This document shows, in pieces, positions 1-8,313 of a stretch of DNA of 64,000 nucleotides. Source of the stretch: Pseudomonas sp. GOM6. Lineage in GTDB: Bacteria > Pseudomonadota > Gammaproteobacteria > Pseudomonadales > Pseudomonadaceae. The notes under the pieces are model-generated. The model was not told the origin of the DNA. It searched no databases and was given only the letters and a program-made list of their open reading frames with translations. Position 1 is the stretch's first letter, and each line of letters starts with the position of its first letter. Location: positions 108,172-172,171 of the forward strand of contig NZ_JARPUS010000011.1 of assembly GCF_029537485.1 (NCBI RefSeq). Direction: 5' to 3'. Both the position numbers and the translations under genes were made by a program.

Positions 1-1433
1 GTACGGTGGGCAAGCGCAACACCGGCACCAGTGTGCGCTTCTGGCCCGATGCGCAGTATTTCGATTCGCCGAAGTTCTCCATCAGCCGTCTCAAGCACGT
101 GCTGAAGGCCAAGGCGGTGCTCTGCCCCGGCCTGGAAGTCACCTTCACCGACAAGAGCAACAACGAGACCACCCGCTGGTACTTCGAGGACGGCCTGCGC
201 TCCTACCTCACCGACGCGGTGAGCGAGTACGCGCGCCTGCCCGATGAGCCGTTCTGCGGCTCGCTGGCCGGCAACAAGGAAGCGGTGGACTGGGCCCTGC
301 TGTGGCTGCCGGAAGGCGGCGAGAGCCTGCAGGAAAGCTACGTCAACCTGATCCCCACCGCCCAGGGCGGCACCCATGTCAATGGCCTGCGCCAGGGGCT
401 GCTGGACGCCATGCGCGAGTTCTGCGAGTTCCGCAACCTGCTGCCGCGCGGCGTGAAGCTCGCCCCGGAAGACGTCTGGGAACGCATCGCCTTCGTCCTC
501 TCGATGAAGATGCAGGAGGCGCAGTTCTCCGGCCAGACCAAGGAACGCCTGTCGTCCCGCGAGGCGTCGGCCTTCGTCTCCGGCGTGGTCAAGGACGCCT
601 TCAGCCTGTGGCTCAACGCTCACCCGGAGCTGGGCCAGCAGCTCGCCGAACAGGCCATCAGCAACGCAGGCCGCCGCCTCAAGGCCGGCAAGAAGGTCGA
701 GCGCAAGAAGATCACCCAGGGCCCGGCACTGCCCGGCAAGCTGGCCGACTGCGCCGGCCAGGACCCGATGCGCGCCGAGCTGTTCCTGGTCGAAGGTGAT
801 TCCGCCGGCGGCTCCGCCAAGCAGGCCCGTGACAAGGAATTCCAGGCCATCATGCCGCTGCGCGGCAAGATCCTGAACACCTGGGAAGTCGATGGCGGCG
901 AAGTGCTGGCCAGCCAGGAAGTGCACGACATCGCCGTGGCCATCGGCCTCGATCCCGGCTCCAGCGACCTCTCCCAGCTGCGCTACGGCAAGATCTGCAT
1001 CCTCGCCGACGCCGACTCCGACGGCCTGCATATCGCCACCTTGCTCTGTGCATTGTTCGTGCGCCACTTCCGCCCGCTGGTGGACGCCGGCCACGTCTAC
1101 GTGGCCATGCCGCCGCTGTACCGCATCGACCTGGGCAAGGAGATCTACTACGCCCTCGACGAGGCCGAGCGCGACGGCATCCTCGACCGTCTGGTGGCCG
1201 AGAAAAAACGCGGCAAGCCGCAAGTCACCCGCTTCAAGGGCCTCGGCGAGATGAACCCGCCGCAGCTGCGCGAAACCACCATGGACCCCAACACCCGCCG
1301 TCTGGTGCAGCTGACCCTGGAAGACTTCGAGGGCACCCGCGAGGTGATGGACATGCTGCTGGCCAAGAAACGCGCCGGTGATCGCAAGAGCTGGCTGGAA
1401 ACCAAGGGCAACCTGGCCGAGGTCCTGGCGTGA
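1..1433 (+). CDS. parE: DNA topoisomerase IV subunit B, 3' part (partial)
   Basis: The gene enters from the left edge; its start is outside the window. The visible ~476 residues are the C-terminal three quarters of ParE, the ATPase/TOPRIM subunit that works with ParC to decatenate replicated chromosomes. The frame opens with TVGKRNTGTSVRFWPD, inside the transducer domain. The TOPRIM metal motifs EGDSAGGSAKQARD and DADSDGLHI are present, and RFKGLGEMNPPQLRETTMDP near the end is the conserved C-terminal block. The stop TGA (1431-1433) overlaps the GTG start of the next gene, so the two are translationally coupled. parC lies two genes downstream. Distinction from gyrB rests on length, lack of the large GyrB insertion and the parC neighbour. 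Confidence 0.96.
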   Translation, partial: TVGKRNTGTSVRFWPDAQYFDSPKFSISRLKHVLKAKAVLCPGLEVTFTDKSNNETTRWYFEDGLRSYLTDAVSEYARLPDEPFCGSLAGNKEAVDWALLWLPEGGESLQESYVNLIPTAQGGTHVNGLRQGLLDAMREFCEFRNLLPRGVKLAPEDVWERIAFVLSMKMQEAQFSGQTKERLSSREASAFVSGVVKDAFSLWLNAHPELGQQLAEQAISNAGRRLKAGKKVERKKITQGPALPGKLADCAGQDPMRAELFLVEGDSAGGSAKQARDKEFQAIMPLRGKILNTWEVDGGEVLASQEVHDIAVAIGLDPGSSDLSQLRYGKICILADADSDGLHIATLLCALFVRHFRPLVDAGHVYVAMPPLYRIDLGKEIYYALDEAERDGILDRLVAEKKRGKPQVTRFKGLGEMNPPQLRETTMDPNTRRLVQLTLEDFEGTREVMDMLLAKKRAGDRKSWLETKGNLAEVLA

Positions 1434-2422
1434 GGCTGAGCCTCGCCCTCGCCGGTCTGCTGCTCGCCGGCACGACTGTCGCGGCCGAAAAGCCCGTCGA
1501 ACTCGCACAGTTGGAGCTGCTGGCCGAGCACCCGGTGGACGGCATGAGCGGCGGCAATCTGTCCGGCCTGACCCGCTGCGGCGAGCAATGGCTGGCCGTG
1601 TCCGACCGCGAGGACGACCGTCTGTATGTCCTGCAGCCCGGCGATACGGCCTGGCAGGCCGAGCCGGAAACCTTCGTCGCCCCGCCGGTGCCGCCCAGCG
1701 CACTGCCCTGGGGCCTGCGCATGCGCACCTGGCTCGCCAACCGGGTGCGTGGCGGCGAGCTGGATTTCGAGAGCATCAGCTGCGATGACAAGGGCAATCG
1801 CTATCTGCTCAGCGAGGCGCATACCGCGCTGCTGCAGATCGGCCCCAGTGGCCTGACCGAATGGCTGCAACTGCCGGACAGCCTGATCCGCCAGGCCCGT
1901 GCCAGTGGCATGCTGCTGCGCCATAACGCCTTGCTCGAAGGCCTGGTCATCGAGCCGAACGGCGCTCGCCTGTGGCTGGCTGCCGAACGAGAGCGCCGCG
2001 GCCTGCTGGTCATGCACTGGGAGAAAGGACGCTGGCGCTGCACCGGGGGCTGCGTGCTGATGTCCGAGGCCGGCCTACGCCGCTCACCGCTGACACCTGA
2101 CAGCGACAAGCGCTACCCGCGCAGCTTCGGTGACCTGGCGCTGCACGGCGGCAAACTGTTCAGCCTGGAGCGCCTGGAGCACCGCATCTGCCGGCGTCAT
2201 CCAAGCACTGGCGCGGAGGAAAAGTGCTGGTCGTTCAGCACCATCGCCCAGGGCGAGAGTCGCGTTCATCCTGAACCCTACGGCACCGCCGAAGCGCTGT
2301 GGCTGGACAAGAACAGCGCCTGGGTGGGCCTGGACAACAACGACCTGGCCCGCGCCGATGGCGAGCAGCGCCCGCTGATCTGGCAACTCAAGGCACCGCA
2401 GGGCGGCTGGAGCGCGAAATGA
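1430..2422 (+). CDS. Secreted phytase-like esterase family protein
   Basis: 330 residues starting at a GTG that overlaps the parE stop. The first ~18 residues (MRLSLALAGLLLAGTTVAA) look like a cleavable signal peptide, so a periplasmic location is inferred. The mature part has the spaced motifs of the phytase-like esterase (beta-propeller) family: NLSGL near residue 43, AVSDREDD near 57, DFESI near 108 and an EGLVIEPNG segment near 170. The true substrate is unknown; the family name implies neither phytase nor esterase activity here. It ends in an ATGA overlap with the following protease gene, giving a coupled set parE - this gene - protease - parC. Assignment to the family is by motif reading, not alignment. 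Confidence 0.7.
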   Translation: MRLSLALAGLLLAGTTVAAEKPVELAQLELLAEHPVDGMSGGNLSGLTRCGEQWLAVSDREDDRLYVLQPGDTAWQAEPETFVAPPVPPSALPWGLRMRTWLANRVRGGELDFESISCDDKGNRYLLSEAHTALLQIGPSGLTEWLQLPDSLIRQARASGMLLRHNALLEGLVIEPNGARLWLAAERERRGLLVMHWEKGRWRCTGGCVLMSEAGLRRSPLTPDSDKRYPRSFGDLALHGGKLFSLERLEHRICRRHPSTGAEEKCWSFSTIAQGESRVHPEPYGTAEALWLDKNSAWVGLDNNDLARADGEQRPLIWQLKAPQGGWSAK

Positions 2423-2940
2423 GCGAACCGGTCGCCGGCCAGCGCGCCGCCCGCATCATGCTGATCCTGGCCTGGGTCGCCGCCCTGGCCCTGGCCACCC
2501 ACTGGTTCGGCGACTGGGAAGACGAACGCGCCAACCCCAACCGCAATCCCCAGTCGGTGCACGGCACGGACTTCATCGAAGTGCGCCTGGCCGCCGGCCC
2601 TGGCGGTCACTACCTGCTGGACGGGCAGATCGACGGCACCACCCTGACCTTTCTCCTCGACACCGGCGCCACCGCCGTCGCCGTGCCGCTGAAAGTCGCC
2701 GAGCGCCTCAACCTTGAGCGCGGCGCGCCGGTGCAGATTCGCACCGCCAACGGCACCGTCACCGGCTGGCGCACACGCCTGGGCCTGCTGCAGCTGGGCG
2801 ATATCCGGCTGCACGACGTCGCCGCGCTGATCACCCCCGGCATGGACGGCGAACAGGTACTGCTCGGTATGAGCGCCCTCAAACAACTCGAATTCACCCA
2901 GAAGGGCGGCACCCTGGTGCTGCGCCAATCAACCCGCTAA
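2419..2940 (+). CDS. Membrane-anchored retropepsin-like aspartic protease
   Basis: 173 residues. The ATG at 2419 was chosen because it forms an ATGA overlap with the upstream stop and gives an N-terminal membrane anchor (residues ~13-30, [17 protein letters not shown]). The periplasmic part carries the retropepsin active-site motif [12 protein letters not shown] (Asp within DTGAT), then a hydrophobic flap region and [13 protein letters not shown] near the C-terminus, as in bacterial clan AA aspartic proteases that act as homodimers. Substrate unknown. It lies 10 bp before parC. A second DTGAT protein is encoded at 18794-19444. Confidence 0.8.
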   Translation: MSEPVAGQRAARIMLILAWVAALALATHWFGDWEDERANPNRNPQSVHGTDFIEVRLAAGPGGHYLLDGQIDGTTLTFLLDTGATAVAVPLKVAERLNLERGAPVQIRTANGTVTGWRTRLGLLQLGDIRLHDVAALITPGMDGEQVLLGMSALKQLEFTQKGGTLVLRQSTR

Positions 2941-2950
2941 TGAGGCACGC

Positions 2951-5212
2951 ATGAGCGACACCCTCGACCTGAGCCTGGAAGGCGTCGAACGCCGGTCCCT
3001 GGCCGATTTCACCGAGCAGGCGTACCTGAACTACTCCATGTACGTGATCATGGACCGCGCCCTGCCGCATATCGGCGACGGCTTGAAGCCCGTGCAACGG
3101 CGCATCGTCTATGCCATGAGCGAACTGGGTCTGGACGCCGACTCCAAGCACAAGAAGTCGGCGCGTACCGTCGGTGACGTGCTCGGTAAGTACCACCCGC
3201 ACGGCGACAGCGCCTGCTACGAGGCCATGGTGCTGATGGCGCAGCCGTTCAGCTACCGCTACACCCTGGTCGACGGCCAGGGCAACTGGGGTGCGCCGGA
3301 CGATCCCAAGTCCTTCGCCGCCATGCGTTATACCGAGGCGCGCCTGTCGCGCTACTCCGAGGTGCTGCTGTCCGAACTGGGCCAGGGCACCGTGGACTGG
3401 GTGCCGAACTTCGACGGCACCATGGACGAGCCGGCGACCCTGCCGGCACGGCTGCCCAACCTCTTGCTCAATGGCACCACCGGTATCGCCGTGGGCATGG
3501 CCACCGACGTACCGCCGCACAACCTGCGCGAAGTGGCGACCGCCTGCGTGCGCCTGCTCGACGAGCCGGGCGCCAGCGTCGAACAGCTGATGGAACACGT
3601 GCAGGGCCCGGACTTCCCCACCGAGGCGGAAATCATCACCCCGCGCAGTGATCTGCTGAAGATCTACCAGACCGGCCGTGGCTCGGTGCGCATGCGTGCC
3701 GTGTATCGCGTCGAAGACGGCGACATCGTGGTCACCGCCCTGCCGCACCAGGTCTCCGGCTCCAAGGTGCTGGAGCAGATCGCCGCGCAGATGCAGGCCA
3801 AGAAGCTGCCGATGGTCGCCGACCTGCGCGACGAGTCGGACCACGAGAACCCCTGCCGCATCGTCATCATCCCGCGCTCCAACCGCGTGGATGCCGACGA
3901 GCTGATGACCCACCTGTTCGCCACTACCGATCTGGAGTCGAGCTACCGGGTCAACACCAACGTCATCGGTCTGGACGGCAAGCCGGCGGTAAAAGACCTG
4001 CGCACCCTGCTGACCGAATGGCTGCAGTACCGCGTCGGCACCGTGCGACGGCGCCTGCAGTTCCGCCTGGACAAGGTGGAGAAGCGCCTGCACCTGTTGG
4101 AAGGCTTGCTCATCGCCTTTCTCAACATCGACGAAGTGATCCGTATCATCCGCACCGAGGATCAGCCCAAGCCGGTGCTGATGGCCACCTTCGGTCTAAC
4201 CGAGATCCAGGCCGACTACATCCTCGACACCCGCCTGCGTCAGCTGGCGCGTCTGGAAGAGATGAAGATCCGTGGCGAGCAGGACGAGCTGGCCAAGGAA
4301 CGCGACAAGCTGCTGGCCCTGCTCGGCAGCGACACCAAGCTGAAGAAGCTGGTGCGCAGCGAAATCCTCGCCGACGCCGAGAAGTACGGCGACGACCGTC
4401 GCTCGCCGATCATCGAGCGTGCCGAGGCCAAGGCCCTGTCGGAAACCGAGCTGATGCCGACCGAACCGGTCACCGTGGTGCTCTCGGAGAAAGGCTGGGT
4501 GCGCTGCGCCAAGGGCCACGACATCGACGCGACGGGGCTTTCCTATAAGGCTGGCGACGGCTTCAAGACCGCCGCGCCGGGTCGCTCGAATCAGTACGCG
4601 GTGTTTATCGACTCCACCGGGCGCAGCTATTCGCTGGCGGCCCACAGTCTGCCGTCAGCCCGCGGCCAGGGCGAGCCGCTGACCGGCCGCCTGACCCCGC
4701 CACCGGGTGCGACCTTCGACTGCGTGCTGCTGCCGGACGACAGCGCCCTGTACGTGATCGCCTCCGACGCCGGCTACGGCTTCGTGGTCAAGGGCGAAGA
4801 CCTGCAGGCCAAGAACAAGGCCGGCAAGGCCCTGCTGACCCTGCCCAACGGCTCACTGGTCGTGCCGCCCAAACCGGTGGCCAATCTGGAAGACAACTGG
4901 CTGGCCGCAGTGACCACCGAGGGCCGCCTGCTGCTGTTCCCGGTGCGCGACCTGCCGCAACTGGGCAAAGGCAAGGGCAACAAGATCATCGGCATCCCCG
5001 GCGAGCGCGTGGCCAGCCGCGAGGAATACCTCACCGACCTGGCCGTGCTGCCGTCTGGCGCCGCGCTGGTGTTGCAGGCCGGCAAACGCACCCTGACGCT
5101 GAAGGCCGACGACCTGGAGCACTACAAGGGCGAGCGCGGGCGGCGTGGCAACAAGCTGCCGCGCGGCTTCCAGCGGGTCGACTCGCTGCTGGTCGAGCCA
5201 GCCTCGAGCTGA
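2951..5212 (+). CDS. parC: DNA topoisomerase IV subunit A
   Basis: 753 residues, the usual ParC length. ParC is the DNA-cleaving subunit of topoisomerase IV and partners with ParE encoded upstream. The catalytic tyrosine is Tyr127 in [11 protein letters not shown]. The quinolone-resistance region reads [14 protein letters not shown], with Ser87 and Glu91 at the classic positions, i.e. the unmutated state at these two sites. After the winged-helix and tower domains (to ~residue 490) comes the C-terminal beta-pinwheel, with repeats such as [16 protein letters not shown] and [12 protein letters not shown]. Start ATG 2951 lies 10 bp after the protease gene. A strong intrinsic terminator follows 18 bp after the stop. 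Confidence 0.97.
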   Translation: MSDTLDLSLEGVERRSLADFTEQAYLNYSMYVIMDRALPHIGDGLKPVQRRIVYAMSELGLDADSKHKKSARTVGDVLGKYHPHGDSACYEAMVLMAQPFSYRYTLVDGQGNWGAPDDPKSFAAMRYTEARLSRYSEVLLSELGQGTVDWVPNFDGTMDEPATLPARLPNLLLNGTTGIAVGMATDVPPHNLREVATACVRLLDEPGASVEQLMEHVQGPDFPTEAEIITPRSDLLKIYQTGRGSVRMRAVYRVEDGDIVVTALPHQVSGSKVLEQIAAQMQAKKLPMVADLRDESDHENPCRIVIIPRSNRVDADELMTHLFATTDLESSYRVNTNVIGLDGKPAVKDLRTLLTEWLQYRVGTVRRRLQFRLDKVEKRLHLLEGLLIAFLNIDEVIRIIRTEDQPKPVLMATFGLTEIQADYILDTRLRQLARLEEMKIRGEQDELAKERDKLLALLGSDTKLKKLVRSEILADAEKYGDDRRSPIIERAEAKALSETELMPTEPVTVVLSEKGWVRCAKGHDIDATGLSYKAGDGFKTAAPGRSNQYAVFIDSTGRSYSLAAHSLPSARGQGEPLTGRLTPPPGATFDCVLLPDDSALYVIASDAGYGFVVKGEDLQAKNKAGKALLTLPNGSLVVPPKPVANLEDNWLAAVTTEGRLLLFPVRDLPQLGKGKGNKIIGIPGERVASREEYLTDLAVLPSGAALVLQAGKRTLTLKADDLEHYKGERGRRGNKLPRGFQRVDSLLVEPASS

Positions 5213-5230
5213 CGGCCAGCGGAAATCCAA

Positions 5231-5257
5231 AAGAGGCGCAGATTGCGCCTCTTTTTT
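5231..5257 (+). terminator. Intrinsic terminator after parC
   Basis: A perfect 10-bp stem, AAGAGGCGCA / TGCGCCTCTT with a 3-nt loop, runs into an uninterrupted T tract (5252-5257). It ends the parE-parC transcription unit. Confidence 0.9.
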
Positions 5258-5278
5258 GCCCCATATCCCAAGACCGGC

Positions 5279-5341
5279 GTGGGAGCGACTTCAATCGCGA
5301 TGCTTTGCCGTTGCCCCAATCGCGGCTAAAGCCACTCCCAC
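5279..5341. repeat. REP-type inverted pair (REPIN-like)
   Basis: The two ends are GTGGGAGCGACTTCAATCGC and, inverted, GCGGCTAAAGCCACTCCCAC. The GTGGGAGCG...TCGCG motif is the familiar Pseudomonas REP core, here as two inverted copies around a short spacer. It occupies the intergenic gap between the parC terminator and the PqiC-like gene. The rest of 5213-5470 shows no gene. Confidence 0.7.
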
Positions 5342-5470
5342 ACACACGCAGGCCCGCACCAAACACCGCAGCCGAGCGCTTCGGGCTGGAGTCTCGACGC
5401 GGTTTGGCGGATGATACGCGGCCGCCTCGCACTCGTTCTTCGGCCGCTCACTTCGGCCCAGGATAAACAG

Positions 5471-6178
5471 ATGAAACCTCTGCGCCTCGCTTTCGTACTG
5501 CTGCTGACCGGCATGATCGGCCTGGTCGGCTGTACGGCGCACCAGCCTGTACCGCTCTATCAGCTGGATAACGCCAACGTCGGCGTGCCCACCCAGGAAC
5601 AGGGCCTGGCCGTCCTGCTCGGCCCGGTCTCCATCGCCGACTACCTGCAGCGCGAAGCCCTCCTGCAGCGCCAGCTCGACGGCAGCCTGCTGGCCGCCGA
5701 CAACGCCCGCTGGGCCGGCAGCCTGGCCGCCGATATCGACCAGCTGCTGCTGCGCCAGCTGGCCTGGCGCCTGGACAGCCAACGTACCGTCCTGGCCCCC
5801 GCCACGGGCGAGTTCAAGCCCGAAGTGCAGGTACTGCTGAGCATCATCCGCCTGGATTCCGGCCCGGCCCAACCGGCCATTCTGGAAGCCCAGTGGCGCC
5901 TGCTGGACAAAGCCGGCAACCTGCGCGACAGCCGCCTGCTGCGCCTGGAAGAAAGCCACAGCGGCACCCCGGCCGATCAGGTGCAGGCGCAGAGCCGCCT
6001 GCTGCGTCAGCTGGTGGCCGACCTGGCCAAGGCCATCGAGCCACTGCGCAACCAGCCGGTGGCCGAAGCGAGCAAGCCTGCCCCCGCACCACAGCGCCCG
6101 GCCAAGCCGCAAACGCCGCAGCCGCAATTCCCGATCATCGGGCCGACCCGCAGCAACGGCGACGTGCTACGTTTCTGA
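5471..6178 (+). CDS. PqiC-family outer-membrane lipoprotein (ABC transporter auxiliary component)
   Basis: 235 residues from the ATG at 5471. The N-terminus is a lipoprotein signal with lipobox LVGC (Cys22 by count), so it is probably attached to the inner leaflet of the outer membrane. The body matches the PqiC/ABC-auxiliary family: PLYQLDNANVG, then LLGPVSIADYLQRE, an N-R-WAGSLAADI segment near residue 78 and a long C-terminal helix (RLLRQLVADLAKAIEPL). PqiC normally works with the inner-membrane PqiA and the MCE protein PqiB in lipid transport; neither is in this window, so this is an orphan copy. The last ~40 residues are Pro/Ala-rich and likely disordered. Confidence 0.8.
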   Translation: MKPLRLAFVLLLTGMIGLVGCTAHQPVPLYQLDNANVGVPTQEQGLAVLLGPVSIADYLQREALLQRQLDGSLLAADNARWAGSLAADIDQLLLRQLAWRLDSQRTVLAPATGEFKPEVQVLLSIIRLDSGPAQPAILEAQWRLLDKAGNLRDSRLLRLEESHSGTPADQVQAQSRLLRQLVADLAKAIEPLRNQPVAEASKPAPAPQRPAKPQTPQPQFPIIGPTRSNGDVLRF

Positions 6179-6233
6179 CCCAGACCTTGGTCGTCTGGTC
6201 AGCTTCCGCGCAGACGACTAAGCTGCCGCCCCC

Positions 6234-7004
6234 ATGACCCTGATCGATATTTTCCTGCTGGCCCTGGCCGGCTGCGCGGCGGGCGGTATGAATGCCCTGG
6301 CCGGCGGCGGCACCTTCTTCTCCTTCCCGGCGCTGCTGGCCACCGGCCTGCCGCCGGTCACCGCCAATGCCACCAATGCCGTGGCCCTGTGGCCGGCCAG
6401 CATCGCCAGTGCCTGGGCTGCCCGCGCCTCGCTACGCCCACTCGGGCGCTACCTGTTGCCGTTGCTGCTGGCCGGGCTGCTTGGTGGCCTGGGCGGTGGT
6501 CTGCTGTTGCTGGTCGGCGGCGACACGGTGTTCCGCGTGCTGATTCCCTGGCTGCTGCTGGCCGCTACCGCGCTGTTCGCCGCCAGCCCCTGGCTCGCCC
6601 GCGCCCTGGCCGCCCGTCGCCGCGAGGCGGCACAGCCGCCACACACACCGCTGTCACTGGCGGCCCATGCCGGGGTATCGGTGTACGGCGGCTACTTCGG
6701 CGCCGGCATGGGCATCCTGCAGCTGGCCGCCTTCTCCATCGAGGGCCATCCACTGGCTCGCGCCAATGCCCTGAAAAACCTGATTTCCGCGGTGATCTAC
6801 AGCGTCGCCAGCCTGACCTTCATCCTCGCCGGACGCGTCAGCTGGGCCGAGTTGCTGGTGCTACTGGCCGGCGCCACCGCGGGCGGCTATGCCGGTGGCG
6901 CCCTCGGCGAGCACTTGCCACCGCGCCTGCTGCGCGCCCTGGTACTGCTGGTCGGCAGCGGCATGACGCTGTACTACTTCCACGCCACCTACTTCGCCGC
7001 CTGA
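6234..7004 (+). CDS. TSUP (TauE/SafE) family permease
   Basis: 256 residues, almost entirely hydrophobic, with about seven to eight predicted membrane spans. The N-terminal GCAAGGMNALAGGGTFFSFP and the internal repeat near residue 145 (VYGGYFGAGMGILQLAAF) are the paired motifs of the sulfite exporter TauE/SafE family, which moves sulfonate- or sulfite-type anions across the inner membrane. The substrate here cannot be read from sequence. It stands alone between the PqiC-like gene and xseB on the same strand. No convincing ribosome-binding site precedes the ATG, so the exact start is less certain. Confidence 0.85.
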   Translation: MTLIDIFLLALAGCAAGGMNALAGGGTFFSFPALLATGLPPVTANATNAVALWPASIASAWAARASLRPLGRYLLPLLLAGLLGGLGGGLLLLVGGDTVFRVLIPWLLLAATALFAASPWLARALAARRREAAQPPHTPLSLAAHAGVSVYGGYFGAGMGILQLAAFSIEGHPLARANALKNLISAVIYSVASLTFILAGRVSWAELLVLLAGATAGGYAGGALGEHLPPRLLRALVLLVGSGMTLYYFHATYFAA

Positions 7005-7070
7005 TTTGCCCCACCGGGCGTGGCCTGCTAGTGTCGCGCCCGTTCCGAACCTGCTACCGAGACCCACGCC

Positions 7071-7310
7071 ATGGCCCGCAAGAAAGCCGCCGACTTCGAA
7101 ACCTCCCTCGCCGAGCTACAAACGCTGGTCGAGCGCCTGGAAAGCGGCGAGCTGTCCCTGGAAGACTCCCTCGGTGCTTTCGAACAAGGCATCCGCCTGA
7201 CCCGCGACTGCCAGGCTGCCCTGGCCCAAGCCGAGCAGAAGGTACAGATCCTCCTGGAGCGCGACGGCGAATTGGAAGAGGCACCCTTCGACGCGGACCA
7301 GCAGGCATGA
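7071..7310 (+). CDS. xseB: Exodeoxyribonuclease VII small subunit
   Basis: 79 residues. XseB binds XseA (not in this window) to form the single-strand-specific exonuclease VII. The protein has the typical two-helix pattern: [32 protein letters not shown], then a second helix [19 protein letters not shown]. Its stop overlaps the ispA start as ATGA, the conserved xseB-ispA coupling found in Pseudomonas. Confidence 0.95.
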   Translation: MARKKAADFETSLAELQTLVERLESGELSLEDSLGAFEQGIRLTRDCQAALAQAEQKVQILLERDGELEEAPFDADQQA

Positions 7311-8194
7311 TCGGCGAATACCAGCAGCGCTGCGCCGCCCGTGTCGACGCCGCACTGGCAGAGCTGTTCGAACCACCCCGCCCCGAGCTGGCCCGTCTGT
7401 ACCAGGCCATGCGCTACAGCGTGGTGAATGGCGGCAAGCGGGTGCGCCCATTGCTGGTCTACGCCGCGTGCGAGGCGCTGGAAGGTGATCTGGCTCAGGC
7501 TGACGGTGCCGCCTGCGCGGTCGAGCTGATCCATGCCTATTCCCTGGTGCATGACGACCTGCCGGCCATGGACGACGATGACCTGCGCCGCGGCCAGCCG
7601 ACCACCCACAAGGCCTTTGACGAAGCCTGCGCGATCCTCGCCGGCGACGCCCTGCAGGCGCTGGCCTTCGAAGCCCTGGCCGATGCCCGGCGCAACCCGC
7701 GCGATGCCGACCTGCGCCTGTCCATGGTGCTCGGCCTGGCCCGTGCCGCTGGCGCGGCGGGCATGGTCGGCGGCCAGGCCATCGATCTCGAATCGGTGGG
7801 CAAGCAGATCGACCAGCAGGCCCTGAAAACCATGCACCGGCACAAGACCGGCGCCCTGATCGAAGCCAGCGTGCACCTCGGCGCCCTGGCCAGCGGCAAT
7901 GCCGACGACACGGCGCTGCGCTCGCTGCAACACTACGCCCGTGCCATCGGCCTGGCGTTCCAGGTGCAGGACGACATCCTCGACGTGGAAAGCGACACCG
8001 CCACCCTGGGCAAGACCCAGGGCAAGGACGAGGCCAACCACAAGCCCACCTACCCCGCCCTGCTCGGCCTCGACGCGGCCAAGGCCTACGCCCTGGAGTT
8101 GCGCGACCAGGCCCTGCACGCCCTGCGCCTGTTCGGCGACAGCGCCGAGCCGCTGCGCGAGCTGGCCCGTTACATCGTTGAGCGTCGCCACTAA
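7307..8194 (+). CDS. ispA: (2E,6E)-farnesyl diphosphate synthase
   Basis: 295 residues from the ATG that overlaps the xseB stop. IspA condenses isopentenyl diphosphate with dimethylallyl and geranyl diphosphate to give farnesyl diphosphate for quinones and undecaprenyl phosphate. The first aspartate-rich motif is [14 protein letters not shown] near residue 83, and the second is [13 protein letters not shown] near 220; GGKRVRP binds the substrate pyrophosphate. The gene is followed not directly by dxs, as expected in Pseudomonas, but by a carboxylase and a hydrolase gene. Confidence 0.97.
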   Translation: MIGEYQQRCAARVDAALAELFEPPRPELARLYQAMRYSVVNGGKRVRPLLVYAACEALEGDLAQADGAACAVELIHAYSLVHDDLPAMDDDDLRRGQPTTHKAFDEACAILAGDALQALAFEALADARRNPRDADLRLSMVLGLARAAGAAGMVGGQAIDLESVGKQIDQQALKTMHRHKTGALIEASVHLGALASGNADDTALRSLQHYARAIGLAFQVQDDILDVESDTATLGKTQGKDEANHKPTYPALLGLDAAKAYALELRDQALHALRLFGDSAEPLRELARYIVERRH

Positions 8195-8313
8195 GCGCCG
8201 TCACCATCACTCGCATCAATACCTTGCCTTTCGCCTGATCAGGCTTGCTTTACCCTCGCCGCCCGGCGCCTAAGATGGCTCGATTACAAGAACCAGACTG
8301 GAGCCGGCTGGCC

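Noticed and set aside
6389..7306. Upstream in-frame extension of ispA through the permease gene
   Set aside because: The extension runs through the permease gene and xseB in another frame; the ATG at 7307 overlapping xseB is conserved.
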